This document shows, piece after piece, positions 9,891-19,082 of a stretch of 64,000 bases of DNA (positions are counted from its first letter, which is position 1; each line of letters starts with the position of its first letter). The stretch comes from a bacterium. Its GTDB lineage: Bacteria; Bacteroidota; Bacteroidia; Flavobacteriales_D; Crocinitomicaceae. Below the pieces are notes generated by a model. It saw only the letters and a list, made by a program, of their open reading frames with translations. It made no database searches and had not been told where the DNA came from. The DNA lies in assembly GCA_024742305.1 (NCBI GenBank), contig JANSYQ010000012.1:1-64000 (forward strand). The letters run 5' to 3'. The position numbers were made by a program, and so were the translations under genes.

Positions 9891-9903
9891 TCCAGTTAGA
9901 AAT

Positions 9904-9933
9904 AAAAAAGGAGAACAATCATTGCTCTCCTTT
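9904..9933 (-). terminator. Terminator between the GT2 and yfhO genes
   Basis: AAAGGAGA pairs with TCTCCTTT across a loop that contains CAAT/ATTG. The better T-tract reads on the minus strand, so it chiefly ends the YfhO transcript, but it also lies just past the GT2 stop. Confidence 0.65.
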
Positions 9934-9938
9934 CAATA

Positions 9939-12900
9939 TTATTCTTCGCTTTTATCGGCGGTGATTGACGCACCACGAATCTTTTCGAAATAGATGTAAG
10001 CACCTATTAATAGCAATAGTAGAATGGAACCAATCCATGCAATTACGGTTGCTGTATCATACTGACTTGTATCGTATTTGAATTCTACTTTATGATTCCC
10101 CGCCGGAAGCTCCAATCCACGTAGCATATAGTTGACTTTCAATATCTCCTGCTCTTTACCGTCAACGAAGGCTTTCCAACCTTTTTTGTAATAGACTTCC
10201 GAGAATACTGCCAATTGCTTTTTCGATGACTTCGTCTCGTAGGTCAATCGGTTGGGTGCATACGAAGTCATTTCAATAGAACCTTCACCCGAGAATTTCT
10301 TCGTGCTTAACTTCTTCGCCTCAGATGCCAACATCACTGCCTCAGTTCTTGGCTCAAAACTATTCTCAAGGTTTAAAGCCACCAATTTCGTTAAGGAATT
10401 CGAGGAATCTCTCTCAAAGTCAGCATCTTGATAGAAATTAGTCGCTCCTGTTGAATCCATTGCAATATATAGAGACATATCCTCACGCAGTGTTCGTGGC
10501 AAGCCAATATTTACAGAGTCGCCTGGAGCTAAGACGTATTTCATCTCCTCTCCACCGTAAACTGCTGCTTGCTTTGTCGGCGTTCCGTTAATGAGAAGCT
10601 GTCCGCCACCTGCGTTATTCAGGTTGAATTTATTTCCAAGCGCACGCACTTCATCGTTTGGCGTCTCATAGGTTTCTACCTCTTGAACAAACCATCCATT
10701 GCCCATGGCGGTTGGTCTTGGAGTTAACTTCCCACCTTCAATTTCGTACTTCACATTGAACATATCCAATACCTTTTGGTTTCTGTATCGGATTTGGAAG
10801 TCGAATACGTTTTGGATATTTTGCAGTTTCGCTGCATGGTACCCAGAAAGACATTTGTGGAAATATGATGAGCGTGTACTACTCCACAGTCCATCAAAAT
10901 CAAGAACTCGATAATTCGTGTTCATATTTAGCGCGAAAAACTTGTAAGAGTCTATCATACGCTGTCGGTACGGACCATCTAACTCCAAGTCTTCGGCCTT
11001 TTCTTTTGCCTCGCGCTCGGCCGCGTCTATTTTCTTTTTCAGTTCAGGATTCTCTTGCAATTCCGCATCCATAATCTGCTGATCCGCTGGTGTCGCTTGA
11101 ACTGGGAAGTCTTTTTCACCTTGTTCTATCCAATACTGATAGTCACCATTATCAGCAACTGGAGGATCATTATTCAGGTAATTACGGTCTACCACAATCA
11201 AATCAGCAGTGGAGATAATTCCAATTAAAATCATCACAACCACTGAAGGAATGGACGTAAAGAACAACAGCGACATTGCTCCAATTCCAAGAAATGCAAT
11301 TAGCAAGGAGTGATTGGTAGACTTCGCATAAATTTCACGTCGTACCTCCTTCACTTTTTGGAATCCATCCATACGCTGTGCCACCTGGGCATCAATAAAC
11401 TGCTGAATCTGCGCTGGGTTATTTGGATCCACTCCGTAGTTTTGTTGCAATGCCTGTGGCGGGATATTCATGACTTGCTGCGTCATTTGCGCCGTCATAG
11501 TTTCTTCATTGTAGAACTTTGCTTCTTCAGAGGAGTAATATTTGTCATTGATATCAACAAATTTCAACCCTAGCAAGAATGCAAAGAATACCCCAGAGAC
11601 GATGAGGAACTTCTTCCACTCTCCTTTCAACGATTCTCTTTCTTCATAGAACTTTTGAAGAAGCATGACACCAATAACTGGTATACTTACTTCAACCAAA
11701 ATCAATATAATCGTTACTGTTCTGAACTTATTGTAGAGGGGAACATTATCAATAAAGAAGTCGGTCAAGCCCATAAAATTCTTTCCCCAAGAGAGCAGTA
11801 GGGCAAAAATTGAAATCGCCAAGAATGCCCATTTAATTCTGTCTCTTAAGAAAACAAGTCCAAGTACGGCAAGGAAAACGACAATTACTCCTAAATATAC
11901 AGGACCATTTGTAATGGGTTGCTCTCCAAAGTAGGCTCGATTAGAAAGCACCGCTTCTTCTTCAGTGGAGCTTAATTCCATGTCCTCAACAATTGGTGCG
12001 AAGCGTGTTTCAGCTAATGGCACGTTGTTGTGAGACCCCTTAGCGTAAGGAGTGACAAGGGTAAATGACTCTCCTATTCCGTAACTCCAACGAGTAATAT
12101 AATCCTTGTCTAGCCCTCCGCTAGCAGCTGTCTTTGAGGACAACCCATCTGGGGTAATTGTAACATCATTCTTTCCGCGGATAGTAGCATCTGCATACGA
12201 TTTCGTCATGAAGATATTTCCTGAATTGATCCCAATGGCTAAGACATACGCGCCCAAAATCGCAGCGGTAGAGATCGCAAACTTCTTTAATTCCTTTTTT
12301 CTGTATGCTTCTATTAGGAAGAAAATTCCTAGAATCAGGAACATAAAGAGTGAGTAATACGTGATTTGGAAGTGATTGGCTCCCAAGTGCATCCCCATAA
12401 ATATCGCGGAAACAATTCCTCCAAGCTTCCAATTTCTTCGATATGCCAGTATAAATCCGCCTAAGACACCCGGTAAAAAAGCAATAGACATCGCCTTTGT
12501 CATGTGTCCTGCCTGTAAAATGATTATTTCATAACTGGCGAAGGCGAAGGCAAATGCTCCAACTATTCCAATTACGGGCTTAATGCGTAAACAAAGCGCT
12601 AGTATATAGAAACAGATCAAGTGCCACAGGAAAGGATACGCAGGACCTGAAAGAGGTGTACCAAAAAATACGACCACATTCTTTAATACGTTTCCAGAGT
12701 ATAAAACGCTGATTTGCGTGGCTGGCATACCACCAAACATTGCATTGGTCCAAAGTGGCTCTTCACCTGTGAGCTCTCGGTAATGCTTAGCTTCGTTTGA
12801 CATCCCCTTGTATTGTTCGATGTCGTGTTGCTTCAATCCGTAGTCGTTAAACTGAGGAGAGAAATAAGCGTAGGCTACAATGAAAAACAATGCTATCGCA

Positions 12901-12944
12901 ATGAAATGAATTCCATTTTTCTTAAAAAAAGCGCTCAAATTCAT
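9939..12944 (-). CDS. YfhO family membrane protein
   Basis: 1001 aa. The N-terminal ~470 residues are a multi-pass membrane region with GT-C-like topology. YfhO of Gram-positive bacteria is implicated in glycosylation of lipoteichoic acid, and the Bacteroidota homologue has no settled substrate. A long acidic, Gln-rich insertion (about 480-530 and 610-680) lies between membrane segments. The C-terminal ~230 residues form a periplasmic domain ending in a last helix near 955-980. FSEVYYKKGWKAFVDGKEQ and LPAGNHKVEFKY near the end are family hallmarks. The gene is separated from the upstream DUF4834 gene by a terminator. Confidence 0.88.
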   Translation of the reverse strand: MNLSAFFKKNGIHFIAIALFFIVAYAYFSPQFNDYGLKQHDIEQYKGMSNEAKHYRELTGEEPLWTNAMFGGMPATQISVLYSGNVLKNVVVFFGTPLSGPAYPFLWHLICFYILALCLRIKPVIGIVGAFAFAFASYEIIILQAGHMTKAMSIAFLPGVLGGFILAYRRNWKLGGIVSAIFMGMHLGANHFQITYYSLFMFLILGIFFLIEAYRKKELKKFAISTAAILGAYVLAIGINSGNIFMTKSYADATIRGKNDVTITPDGLSSKTAASGGLDKDYITRWSYGIGESFTLVTPYAKGSHNNVPLAETRFAPIVEDMELSSTEEEAVLSNRAYFGEQPITNGPVYLGVIVVFLAVLGLVFLRDRIKWAFLAISIFALLLSWGKNFMGLTDFFIDNVPLYNKFRTVTIILILVEVSIPVIGVMLLQKFYEERESLKGEWKKFLIVSGVFFAFLLGLKFVDINDKYYSSEEAKFYNEETMTAQMTQQVMNIPPQALQQNYGVDPNNPAQIQQFIDAQVAQRMDGFQKVKEVRREIYAKSTNHSLLIAFLGIGAMSLLFFTSIPSVVVMILIGIISTADLIVVDRNYLNNDPPVADNGDYQYWIEQGEKDFPVQATPADQQIMDAELQENPELKKKIDAAEREAKEKAEDLELDGPYRQRMIDSYKFFALNMNTNYRVLDFDGLWSSTRSSYFHKCLSGYHAAKLQNIQNVFDFQIRYRNQKVLDMFNVKYEIEGGKLTPRPTAMGNGWFVQEVETYETPNDEVRALGNKFNLNNAGGGQLLINGTPTKQAAVYGGEEMKYVLAPGDSVNIGLPRTLREDMSLYIAMDSTGATNFYQDADFERDSSNSLTKLVALNLENSFEPRTEAVMLASEAKKLSTKKFSGEGSIEMTSYAPNRLTYETKSSKKQLAVFSEVYYKKGWKAFVDGKEQEILKVNYMLRGLELPAGNHKVEFKYDTSQYDTATVIAWIGSILLLLLIGAYIYFEKIRGASITADKSEE

Positions 12945-13004
12945 GATTTAAAAGGCTGGTTTTACTGAATTAATTGTCCGTGAATATACTGAAAATGGAG
13001 TCAA

Positions 13005-13039
13005 TAAAAAGCGAAGAGGCAGCATTAATCTACCTCTTC
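13005..13039 (-). terminator. Terminator overlapping the DUF4834 stop codon
   Basis: On the minus strand GAAGAGG pairs with CCTCTTC around a 13-base loop that holds the TAA stop, and GCTTTTT follows. It ends the carB-DUF4834 transcript before yfhO. Confidence 0.6.
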
Positions 13040-13288
13040 AAAGTCGACATCTTCAATTCCATCTTTCGACGTTTGTCTTTTACCAATGATTTTGGTTCTG
13101 CCTAGATTTCGTTTTTTCCGTTTCGCCTCGGCATCGAATGCTTTTTTTTGGCGATCCAACTCTTTCTCTTCGGCAATATTCCGTTTGGCAATCATTAACT
13201 GACCTAAAAAGCGAAGCACCACCAAGACCCCGATGATGATTAAAATCATTCGAATGGCTCCGGTTAAGCTTGCCTCGGCAACGGTCAT
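13025..13288 (-). CDS. DUF4834 family small membrane protein
   Basis: 87 aa from the ATG at 13288. One N-terminal membrane helix (about 12-32, RMILIIIGVLVVLRFLGQLM) precedes a basic, charged cytosolic tail and an acidic end (DVDFEEVD). The start overlaps the carB stop as TAATG, so the two are probably translationally coupled; an internal Met14 is an alternative start. The family is restricted to Bacteroidota as far as I know and has no defined function. Confidence 0.85.
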   Translation of the reverse strand: MTVAEASLTGAIRMILIIIGVLVVLRFLGQLMIAKRNIAEEKELDRQKKAFDAEAKRKKRNLGRTKIIGKRQTSKDGIEDVDFEEVD

Positions 13289-16104
13289 TAGCGCGATAAG
13301 TGCATGTTACGCTCCGAATAGATCTTCATGAAATAAGGATCTTTCAAAGAGTCGATGAATCGAATGGCCTCACCGGTGGACTTCATCTCAGGACCAAGTT
13401 CCTTTTTCACTTCAGGGAACTTCTCGTAAGAGAAAACCGGAATTTTAATCGCGTAACCTTGCTTGTTTGGATTAAAGTTGAAATCCTTCACCTTTTTCTC
13501 TCCCAACATTACTTTGGCTGCATAGTTTACGTATGGCTCGTCGTATGCTTTTGCAATGAATGGCACTGTTCGTGACGCACGAGGATTCGCTTCAATCACG
13601 TACACTTTGTCATCTTTGATCGCAAACTGAATATTGATTAATCCTACAGTTTTCAGCTCAACAGCTACTTTTCTCGTAATGTCCTCAATTTGAGTCATTA
13701 CGAAGTCGCCCAAGTTGTAAGGGGGAAGTACAGCGTATGAATCTCCGGAGTGAATTCCGGCTGGTTCAATGTGCTGCATTACTCCAATGATGTAAACGTC
13801 TTCTCCGTCGCAAATAGCATCGGCCTCCGCCTCTATTGCTCCGCCTAGGAAGTGATCCAAAAGAATTTGGTTATCCGGCATGTCACGAAGAATATCTACT
13901 ACGTGGTGCTCCAATTCTTCTTTGTTGATGACAATTTTCATTTTTTGTCCTCCCAATACATACGATGGGCGAACCAACAACGGGAACCCTAATTCATTCG
14001 AGAGTTCCAATGCCTGCTCGGCACTTTCTACAACACCAAATTTCGGGTATGGAATATCCATTTTCTTTAGAACATTCGAGAAACGACCTCGATCTTCTGC
14101 TAAATCCAAAGCGTCGTAGCTTGTTCCGAAAATTTTAATTCCGTATCGCTCTAACTTCTCCGCCAGCTTTAATGCCGTCTGTCCACCTAACTGAACGATA
14201 ACACCTTCCGGCTTCTCGTGTTTGATGATGTCGTAAATATGTTCCCAGAAAACAGGCTCGAAATATAGCTTATCGGCCGTATCGAAATCCGTAGAAACCG
14301 TTTCCGGGTTACAATTGATCATCACCGTTTCATAACCGCATTCTTTCGCAGCCAATACACCGTGTACACAGCTGTAATCGAACTCAATACCTTGCCCTAT
14401 TCGGTTCGGACCTGATCCAAGAACTACCACTTTCTTCTTGTCGGTTACAACACTCTCGTTTTCCAACTCAAATGTGGAGTAATAGTATGGCGTTTGCGCT
14501 TCGAATTCTGCGGCACAGGTATCTACCAACTTGTAAACACGACTGATTCCGAACTCTTCGCGTTTCGCATGCACTTCTGACTCTAAGCAGCGTAACAAAT
14601 GAGCAATTTGTCGATCGGCATATCCTTTTTGCTTGGCTTCAAACAACAAATCTTTCGGAATTGAATCCAAATGATGCTTTTCGATGCGTCCTTCAAGCTT
14701 GATTAAGTCTTCAATTTGCTTCAGGAACCAAATATCAATTTTCGTTTTTTCAACGATAGTTTTAAACGGAATCCCCAGTTTAATGGCATCGTAGATATGG
14801 AACAAACGGTTCCAACTTGGATGCGACAAACTGTGTAAAATTTTATCTTGATCGCGCAATTCTTTGCCGTCAGCTCCCAATCCATTTCGATTGATTTCAA
14901 GCGACTGACATGCCTTTTGAAGCGCTTCTTGGAAGGATCGACCAATTCCCATCACCTCTCCAACTGCCTTCATTTGAAGTCCCAATTCGCGATCTGCGCC
15001 CGGGAATTTGTTGAAGTTCCAACGTGGAATTTTAACGATAACGTAGTCCAATGTTGGCTCGAACAATGCCGAGGTAGTTTTGGTAATTTGATTGCTTAGT
15101 TCATCCAAATGGTAACCAATTGCCAGTTTCGCAGCAATTTTCGCAATAGGATATCCTGTGGCTTTCGAAGCCAACGCCGAAGATCGTGATACACGTGGGT
15201 TGATTTCGATAGCGATAATTTCTTCTTTTTCATCCGGAGATACTGCGAACTGCACATTACATCCACCAGCAAAGTTTCCAATAGAGCGCATCATGTGAAT
15301 GGCCATGTCACGCATTTTTTGAAAAGTGGTGTCCGAGAGTGTCATTGCGGGCGCTACTGTAATGGAATCCCCAGTGTGAATACCCATTGGATCAAAATTC
15401 TCGATGGAACAGATAATAACTACGTTATCATTTGAATCTCGAAGAAGCTCCAACTCATATTCTTTCCAACCCAAAAGGGCCTTGTCAATCATCACTTCGT
15501 GAATTGGTGACAACTGCAACCCTCTTTCCAAAAGGTCATCAAATTCTTTCGGATCATGAACAATTGATGCTCCTGCTCCACCTAGTGTATACGAAGCACG
15601 CACACACAACGGAAAACCGAACTCTTGCGCGATTTCTTTTCCTTGGAGGAAGGATTTTGCTGCTTTTTGCGGAGCCATTCCCACACCGATTTCTGTCATT
15701 AGATCTCGAAATGCTTCGCGGTTCTCGGTGATCTCAATCGCGTTGATATCTACACCGATGGTACGCACATTATACTCGTCCCAAATACCCATTTCCTCGC
15801 ACTTGATGCAGAGGTTCAATCCGGTTTGACCTCCCATGGTAGGAAGTACCGCATCGATATCGTGTTTTTCTAGAATCTCAATAATACTTTGAGGTTCTAG
15901 TGGTTTCAGGTACACGTTATCCGCAACGACTTTGTCAGTCATAATAGTTGCTGGATTCGAGTTGATGAGCGTTACTTCAATTCCTTCTTCACGGAGAGAT
16001 CTTGAGGCTTGTGATCCTGAGTAGTCAAATTCACAGGCTTGACCGATCACAATGGGTCCACTACCTATTATCAGAATGGACTTAATCGAATTGTCTTTTG
16101 GCAT
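13288..16104 (-). CDS. carB: Carbamoyl-phosphate synthase large subunit
   Basis: 938 aa. It makes carbamoyl phosphate from ammonia (supplied by CarA), bicarbonate and two ATP, for pyrimidine and arginine synthesis. Two homologous halves are visible, each with an ATP-grasp domain: ILIIGSGPIVIGQACEFDYS starts the first and VVVLGSGPNRIGQGIEFDYS the second near residue 555. The protein ends about where the E. coli enzyme begins its allosteric MGS-like domain, so direct UMP/ornithine control through that domain is not expected. carA is not in the window. A DUF4834 gene overlaps its stop. Confidence 0.96.
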   Translation of the reverse strand: MPKDNSIKSILIIGSGPIVIGQACEFDYSGSQASRSLREEGIEVTLINSNPATIMTDKVVADNVYLKPLEPQSIIEILEKHDIDAVLPTMGGQTGLNLCIKCEEMGIWDEYNVRTIGVDINAIEITENREAFRDLMTEIGVGMAPQKAAKSFLQGKEIAQEFGFPLCVRASYTLGGAGASIVHDPKEFDDLLERGLQLSPIHEVMIDKALLGWKEYELELLRDSNDNVVIICSIENFDPMGIHTGDSITVAPAMTLSDTTFQKMRDMAIHMMRSIGNFAGGCNVQFAVSPDEKEEIIAIEINPRVSRSSALASKATGYPIAKIAAKLAIGYHLDELSNQITKTTSALFEPTLDYVIVKIPRWNFNKFPGADRELGLQMKAVGEVMGIGRSFQEALQKACQSLEINRNGLGADGKELRDQDKILHSLSHPSWNRLFHIYDAIKLGIPFKTIVEKTKIDIWFLKQIEDLIKLEGRIEKHHLDSIPKDLLFEAKQKGYADRQIAHLLRCLESEVHAKREEFGISRVYKLVDTCAAEFEAQTPYYYSTFELENESVVTDKKKVVVLGSGPNRIGQGIEFDYSCVHGVLAAKECGYETVMINCNPETVSTDFDTADKLYFEPVFWEHIYDIIKHEKPEGVIVQLGGQTALKLAEKLERYGIKIFGTSYDALDLAEDRGRFSNVLKKMDIPYPKFGVVESAEQALELSNELGFPLLVRPSYVLGGQKMKIVINKEELEHHVVDILRDMPDNQILLDHFLGGAIEAEADAICDGEDVYIIGVMQHIEPAGIHSGDSYAVLPPYNLGDFVMTQIEDITRKVAVELKTVGLINIQFAIKDDKVYVIEANPRASRTVPFIAKAYDEPYVNYAAKVMLGEKKVKDFNFNPNKQGYAIKIPVFSYEKFPEVKKELGPEMKSTGEAIRFIDSLKDPYFMKIYSERNMHLSR

Positions 16105-16527
16105 TTTATGCGCAATTATGGGGGTTCAACTTCACGAAAGTTCGCGTCAAATTGAACGCAAATTTAGTATAAAAATGACAAGCACTAAACGCATTTTGCT
16201 GACCTTTTTTCTAATGTTTTGAACAATTCCCGTGGATAACTCCTGATCGGTCCGTTTATGGTGGTTGGTTGGCGATGATAATTAACGAAAGATCAACAGT
16301 TAGACCTTTTAGCTTGGGCTGTTTGATTTTTAGGAATAATGCGTAAACAGCACATATTTACATTTACAATATTTACCCTGGTTGTTCGACACCGTGCCTG
16401 CGCGAGGCAGGCGGGTTGTAGAAATGTACAATTCTAAAATTGCAGTAATATTGAAAACAAAAGCTTCAAAATACTCATCTCCTACTTTATCTCCCTCTGA
16501 AATCTTTAATTCGAAATATTCTCCAAG
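16105..16527. other. 423-bp intergenic region upstream of carB
   Basis: No gene is supported; the plus-strand ORF at 16382-16630 overlaps the next gene and looks random. It holds a -7 element for carB (16159-16166, minus) and a GC-rich hairpin, GCCTGC-GCGAG-GCAGGC, at 16396-16412, unlike its AT-rich surroundings. It also holds a near-match to a DnaA box on the minus strand at 16231-16239. Confidence 0.5.
16159..16166 (-). promoter_or_regulatory. Predicted -7 element of carB
   Basis: On the minus strand TAAATTTG matches TAnnTTTG, giving a leader of about 50 nt. No -33 TTG sits at the ideal distance, so this is moderate evidence only. Confidence 0.45.
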
Positions 16528-18447
16528 TCACTTTCGATATACCCAACCCTCTACGTTATACTTTTTTTTCAAAGTTGATCGCACTGTACTCAACGAATCT
16601 TCCGAATCCGATTCCCCTACAATAACGTAATTCATGCCATTGGGCCCCGGAGCCATAAAGGCATTTATCCCTTTGGATCGGAACCTTTCTACTTCGTTGA
16701 CGGCATTATCTTTTACCCCAAACGCACCTACAACGATGTAGTAATGACCTTTTTGCAAGGATTTACTTGAGGCTAATTTTGAATCAACGACTTGGGTTAA
16801 CTTTTTCTCCACTGGCTTCACAACTTTTTTCGAGACGCTGTTCTTCTCAACAGTTTTAGGCTTAGCTTTTTTCGCAATGTTTACTTCCGGCTTTACGTCT
16901 TCAATTGACTCTGAATTATCTGTACTCTCGCTTCCAAGACAGTATAAGTATCCATTTCGAGAAGCGATGTAAATATTACCTCGATCTGCTACGGGGGAAG
17001 CTTCGAATACACCGTTGCGCTTGACATCAGAGACTATCTCCCCCTGATCATTTACTGTGAACAAATGGAGCCCGTGATACCCCGCCGCTACAATTTTGTT
17101 TCGAACGAATATTGGCGTAGAAATGGACGGCCCTATCTTTCGCTGATCCAACAGCTTCGGCATTGGGTACGTATGTTTGTTGTTCGGCCCTGGACACGTT
17201 TTGTTCGGATCAATACTTTGGTGATCAACAAGGTACATAGTACCGTCAATCCCTGTAAAAACAGCCATCGACGGATATTGTCCATCATTGTAAGAATCAT
17301 TAATCGCAACACTTCCGATTACACCGCCTTTCCAATCAGCAAATTCACGATCGCCGGTTGGAAAGTACCAAACGACAGATTCTTCGGGACTCTTGCTTGG
17401 ATCGAGCTTAAATACACCGCCTTTCCCAGATATGTATTGTTTCTCTACGGTGATTAGCAGGCATCCGTCGGATGTAACCACAGGCGAACCATCCAAATCT
17501 GACCCTATATCGAAGGTCCAATCTATGGTTTTGGTTTTGAGATTGTAGCCGTAAACGTGTCCCGATCCAGATGCAATGTAAATTCGATCACCAATTCTTG
17601 CCGGAGACGCTTCTGTAACTAAGTTTCCACCATGATTCCAAACATCCTCCTTCTCATACAAAGGCAACTCCTGGAAGACACTGGGCTCATAATAAGCGGT
17701 TGAGGCAATTGGCTTTAAATATTCCTTGCCCGGACCAAAAGAGATAAATGAACCATTTTCAAGTCCGATGTAAGCGGTATCGTTAATGGTAATAGCGGAT
17801 GCATCCACATCTCTACTATAGCTACTGCTTCGCTTGCTATTCATTCGCCACAACTCCTTGCCCGTCATGTAAGAAACAGCACGATAACTATAAACGGATG
17901 GTGCCGAAAGCGAGTTTTGGTTCCCCAACCGACTACCTTGTAACACGACCAATCGATCTTCTGGGGTCTCCGCCTTTGGATTGTCCCAAATACTACCGGT
18001 ACCTTTAATTACATCATCATAGGCATACGACCAGACCAATTCTCCGGATGAAGCGTCAATTTTCTTCAAATTATGGTCATAGCAACCCAAAAGAAGAAAT
18101 TTCTTATTGTGTTCACGAACAATTAAGGGTTGCCCGGTCCATCCTGCGCCACTCCACTCTACCGGACCATCTGCAAGGTTTGTAACCCCTGTTCCGAGAT
18201 GCAATTTCCAAAGCTCAGTCAAGTCGTTACCAATGCTGTCTCCGTAATAATTGCGTTGATCATTCCCTAAAAAAGTTCCGTTGAGAATTTGAATGGAGTC
18301 TTCCTTTTCGATAGGATCACTTACTTCTGCACTTGACGCCTTCTCTGCTAATGAGTTTTCGTCAAACGTGTCGCACGCGGAAATCACAAGGCAACCAACA
18401 AATGCCGTCGGAAGCAACACCCTATGAAATCGAATAGTTTTTAGCAT
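16528..18447 (-). CDS. PQQ-like beta-propeller lipoprotein with C-terminal SPOR domain
   Basis: 639 aa from the ATG at 18447. The ORF-track start at 18579 lies beyond the divergent promoter region. LVISACDTF gives a lipobox Cys, so the protein is probably lipid-anchored. Residues about 70-500 carry repeated blades of the PQQ/quinoprotein-like propeller type (for example GELVWSYAYDD, GKELWRMNS, KTIDWTFDIGSDLDGSPV). A Lys/Pro/Val-rich linker follows, then a SPOR domain in the last ~75 residues (HYYIVVGAFGVKDNAVNEV). SPOR domains bind peptidoglycan lacking stem peptides, usually at the septum. The propeller may be a protein-interaction platform as in BamB rather than a dehydrogenase. Confidence 0.85.
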   Translation of the reverse strand: MLKTIRFHRVLLPTAFVGCLVISACDTFDENSLAEKASSAEVSDPIEKEDSIQILNGTFLGNDQRNYYGDSIGNDLTELWKLHLGTGVTNLADGPVEWSGAGWTGQPLIVREHNKKFLLLGCYDHNLKKIDASSGELVWSYAYDDVIKGTGSIWDNPKAETPEDRLVVLQGSRLGNQNSLSAPSVYSYRAVSYMTGKELWRMNSKRSSSYSRDVDASAITINDTAYIGLENGSFISFGPGKEYLKPIASTAYYEPSVFQELPLYEKEDVWNHGGNLVTEASPARIGDRIYIASGSGHVYGYNLKTKTIDWTFDIGSDLDGSPVVTSDGCLLITVEKQYISGKGGVFKLDPSKSPEESVVWYFPTGDREFADWKGGVIGSVAINDSYNDGQYPSMAVFTGIDGTMYLVDHQSIDPNKTCPGPNNKHTYPMPKLLDQRKIGPSISTPIFVRNKIVAAGYHGLHLFTVNDQGEIVSDVKRNGVFEASPVADRGNIYIASRNGYLYCLGSESTDNSESIEDVKPEVNIAKKAKPKTVEKNSVSKKVVKPVEKKLTQVVDSKLASSKSLQKGHYYIVVGAFGVKDNAVNEVERFRSKGINAFMAPGPNGMNYVIVGESDSEDSLSTVRSTLKKKYNVEGWVYRK

Positions 18448-18561
18448 GTGAAAAACTGTGCAATTCGTTATACTCAAAAAACCCATGAAGGTTACGCTTT
18501 CTCTCACGCCAAAAGCATATTCCGCAACGAACATTCCAATCAAATGGCATTCGCTTTTTCT

Positions 18562-18569
18562 TATCTTTG
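18562..18569 (+). promoter_or_regulatory. -7 element of the phosphoribosyltransferase gene
   Basis: TATCTTTG matches TAnnTTTG exactly. It gives a leader of about 14 nt before the ATG at 18588. Confidence 0.55.
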
Positions 18570-18587
18570 CTTCAGTCACATCTAATT

Positions 18588-19082
18588 ATGCAAGAAATAC
18601 TATCACCAGTTCAGTTAGAGCAGAAAATTCAGCGTCTGGCTCACGAGTTACTTGAAAATTGTTTTGAGGAAAAAGACGTTTTTATTGGCGGAATTCATGG
18701 CAATGGCTTTTTATTGGCAGAAAAACTTCAATCAATTCTTGGCGACACGACGGACGTAACATTTCACCTGTTTGAGTTGAAAGTCAATAAGGAAGAACCT
18801 TGGTCCGACCCAATTGAGTTGAGCATCCCGATTCAACAAATGAAAAATGGCTTTATCGTTTTGGTAGATGATGTGTTGAATTCAGGAAAAACAATGCAAT
18901 ACGCCCTCACCGAACTCCTTCAGTTTCCAACCAAGGCAATCAAAACGTTGACTTTGGTAGACAGAACGCACCGTCGTTTCCCAATCAAGGCAGATTTTGT
19001 CGGAATTCGCCTCTCCACCACCCTACAGGAGCGCGTAGAAGTCAAAATGGATGAGAACGGCATAAAAGCGTATTTGACATGA
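18588..19082 (+). CDS. Phosphoribosyltransferase family protein (PyrR-like)
   Basis: 164 aa from the ATG at 18588; the track start uses an upstream TTG inside the promoter. Type I phosphoribosyltransferase fold with the PRPP-binding loop VLVDDVLNSGKTM at residues 91-103. The N-terminal FIGGIHGNGFLLAEKL and the C-terminal LVDRTHRRFPIKADFVG resemble PyrR, which combines uracil phosphoribosyltransferase activity with pyr-operon RNA binding in Firmicutes. No pyr attenuator is nearby, so an RNA-binding role cannot be claimed. Its stop overlaps the murQ start as ATGA. Confidence 0.82.
   Translation: MQEILSPVQLEQKIQRLAHELLENCFEEKDVFIGGIHGNGFLLAEKLQSILGDTTDVTFHLFELKVNKEEPWSDPIELSIPIQQMKNGFIVLVDDVLNSGKTMQYALTELLQFPTKAIKTLTLVDRTHRRFPIKADFVGIRLSTTLQERVEVKMDENGIKAYLT

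Noticed and set aside
16396-16412. GC-rich hairpin GCCTGC-GCGAG-GCAGGC as a terminator
   Set aside because: It lies about 115 bp past the nearest stop and lacks a T-tract on either strand; perhaps a small repeat, but there is only one copy in the window.
16382-16630. 82-aa plus-strand ORF upstream of the SPOR lipoprotein stop
   Set aside because: It overlaps the confirmed SPOR domain coding end and runs through a GC hairpin; no protein-like pattern.
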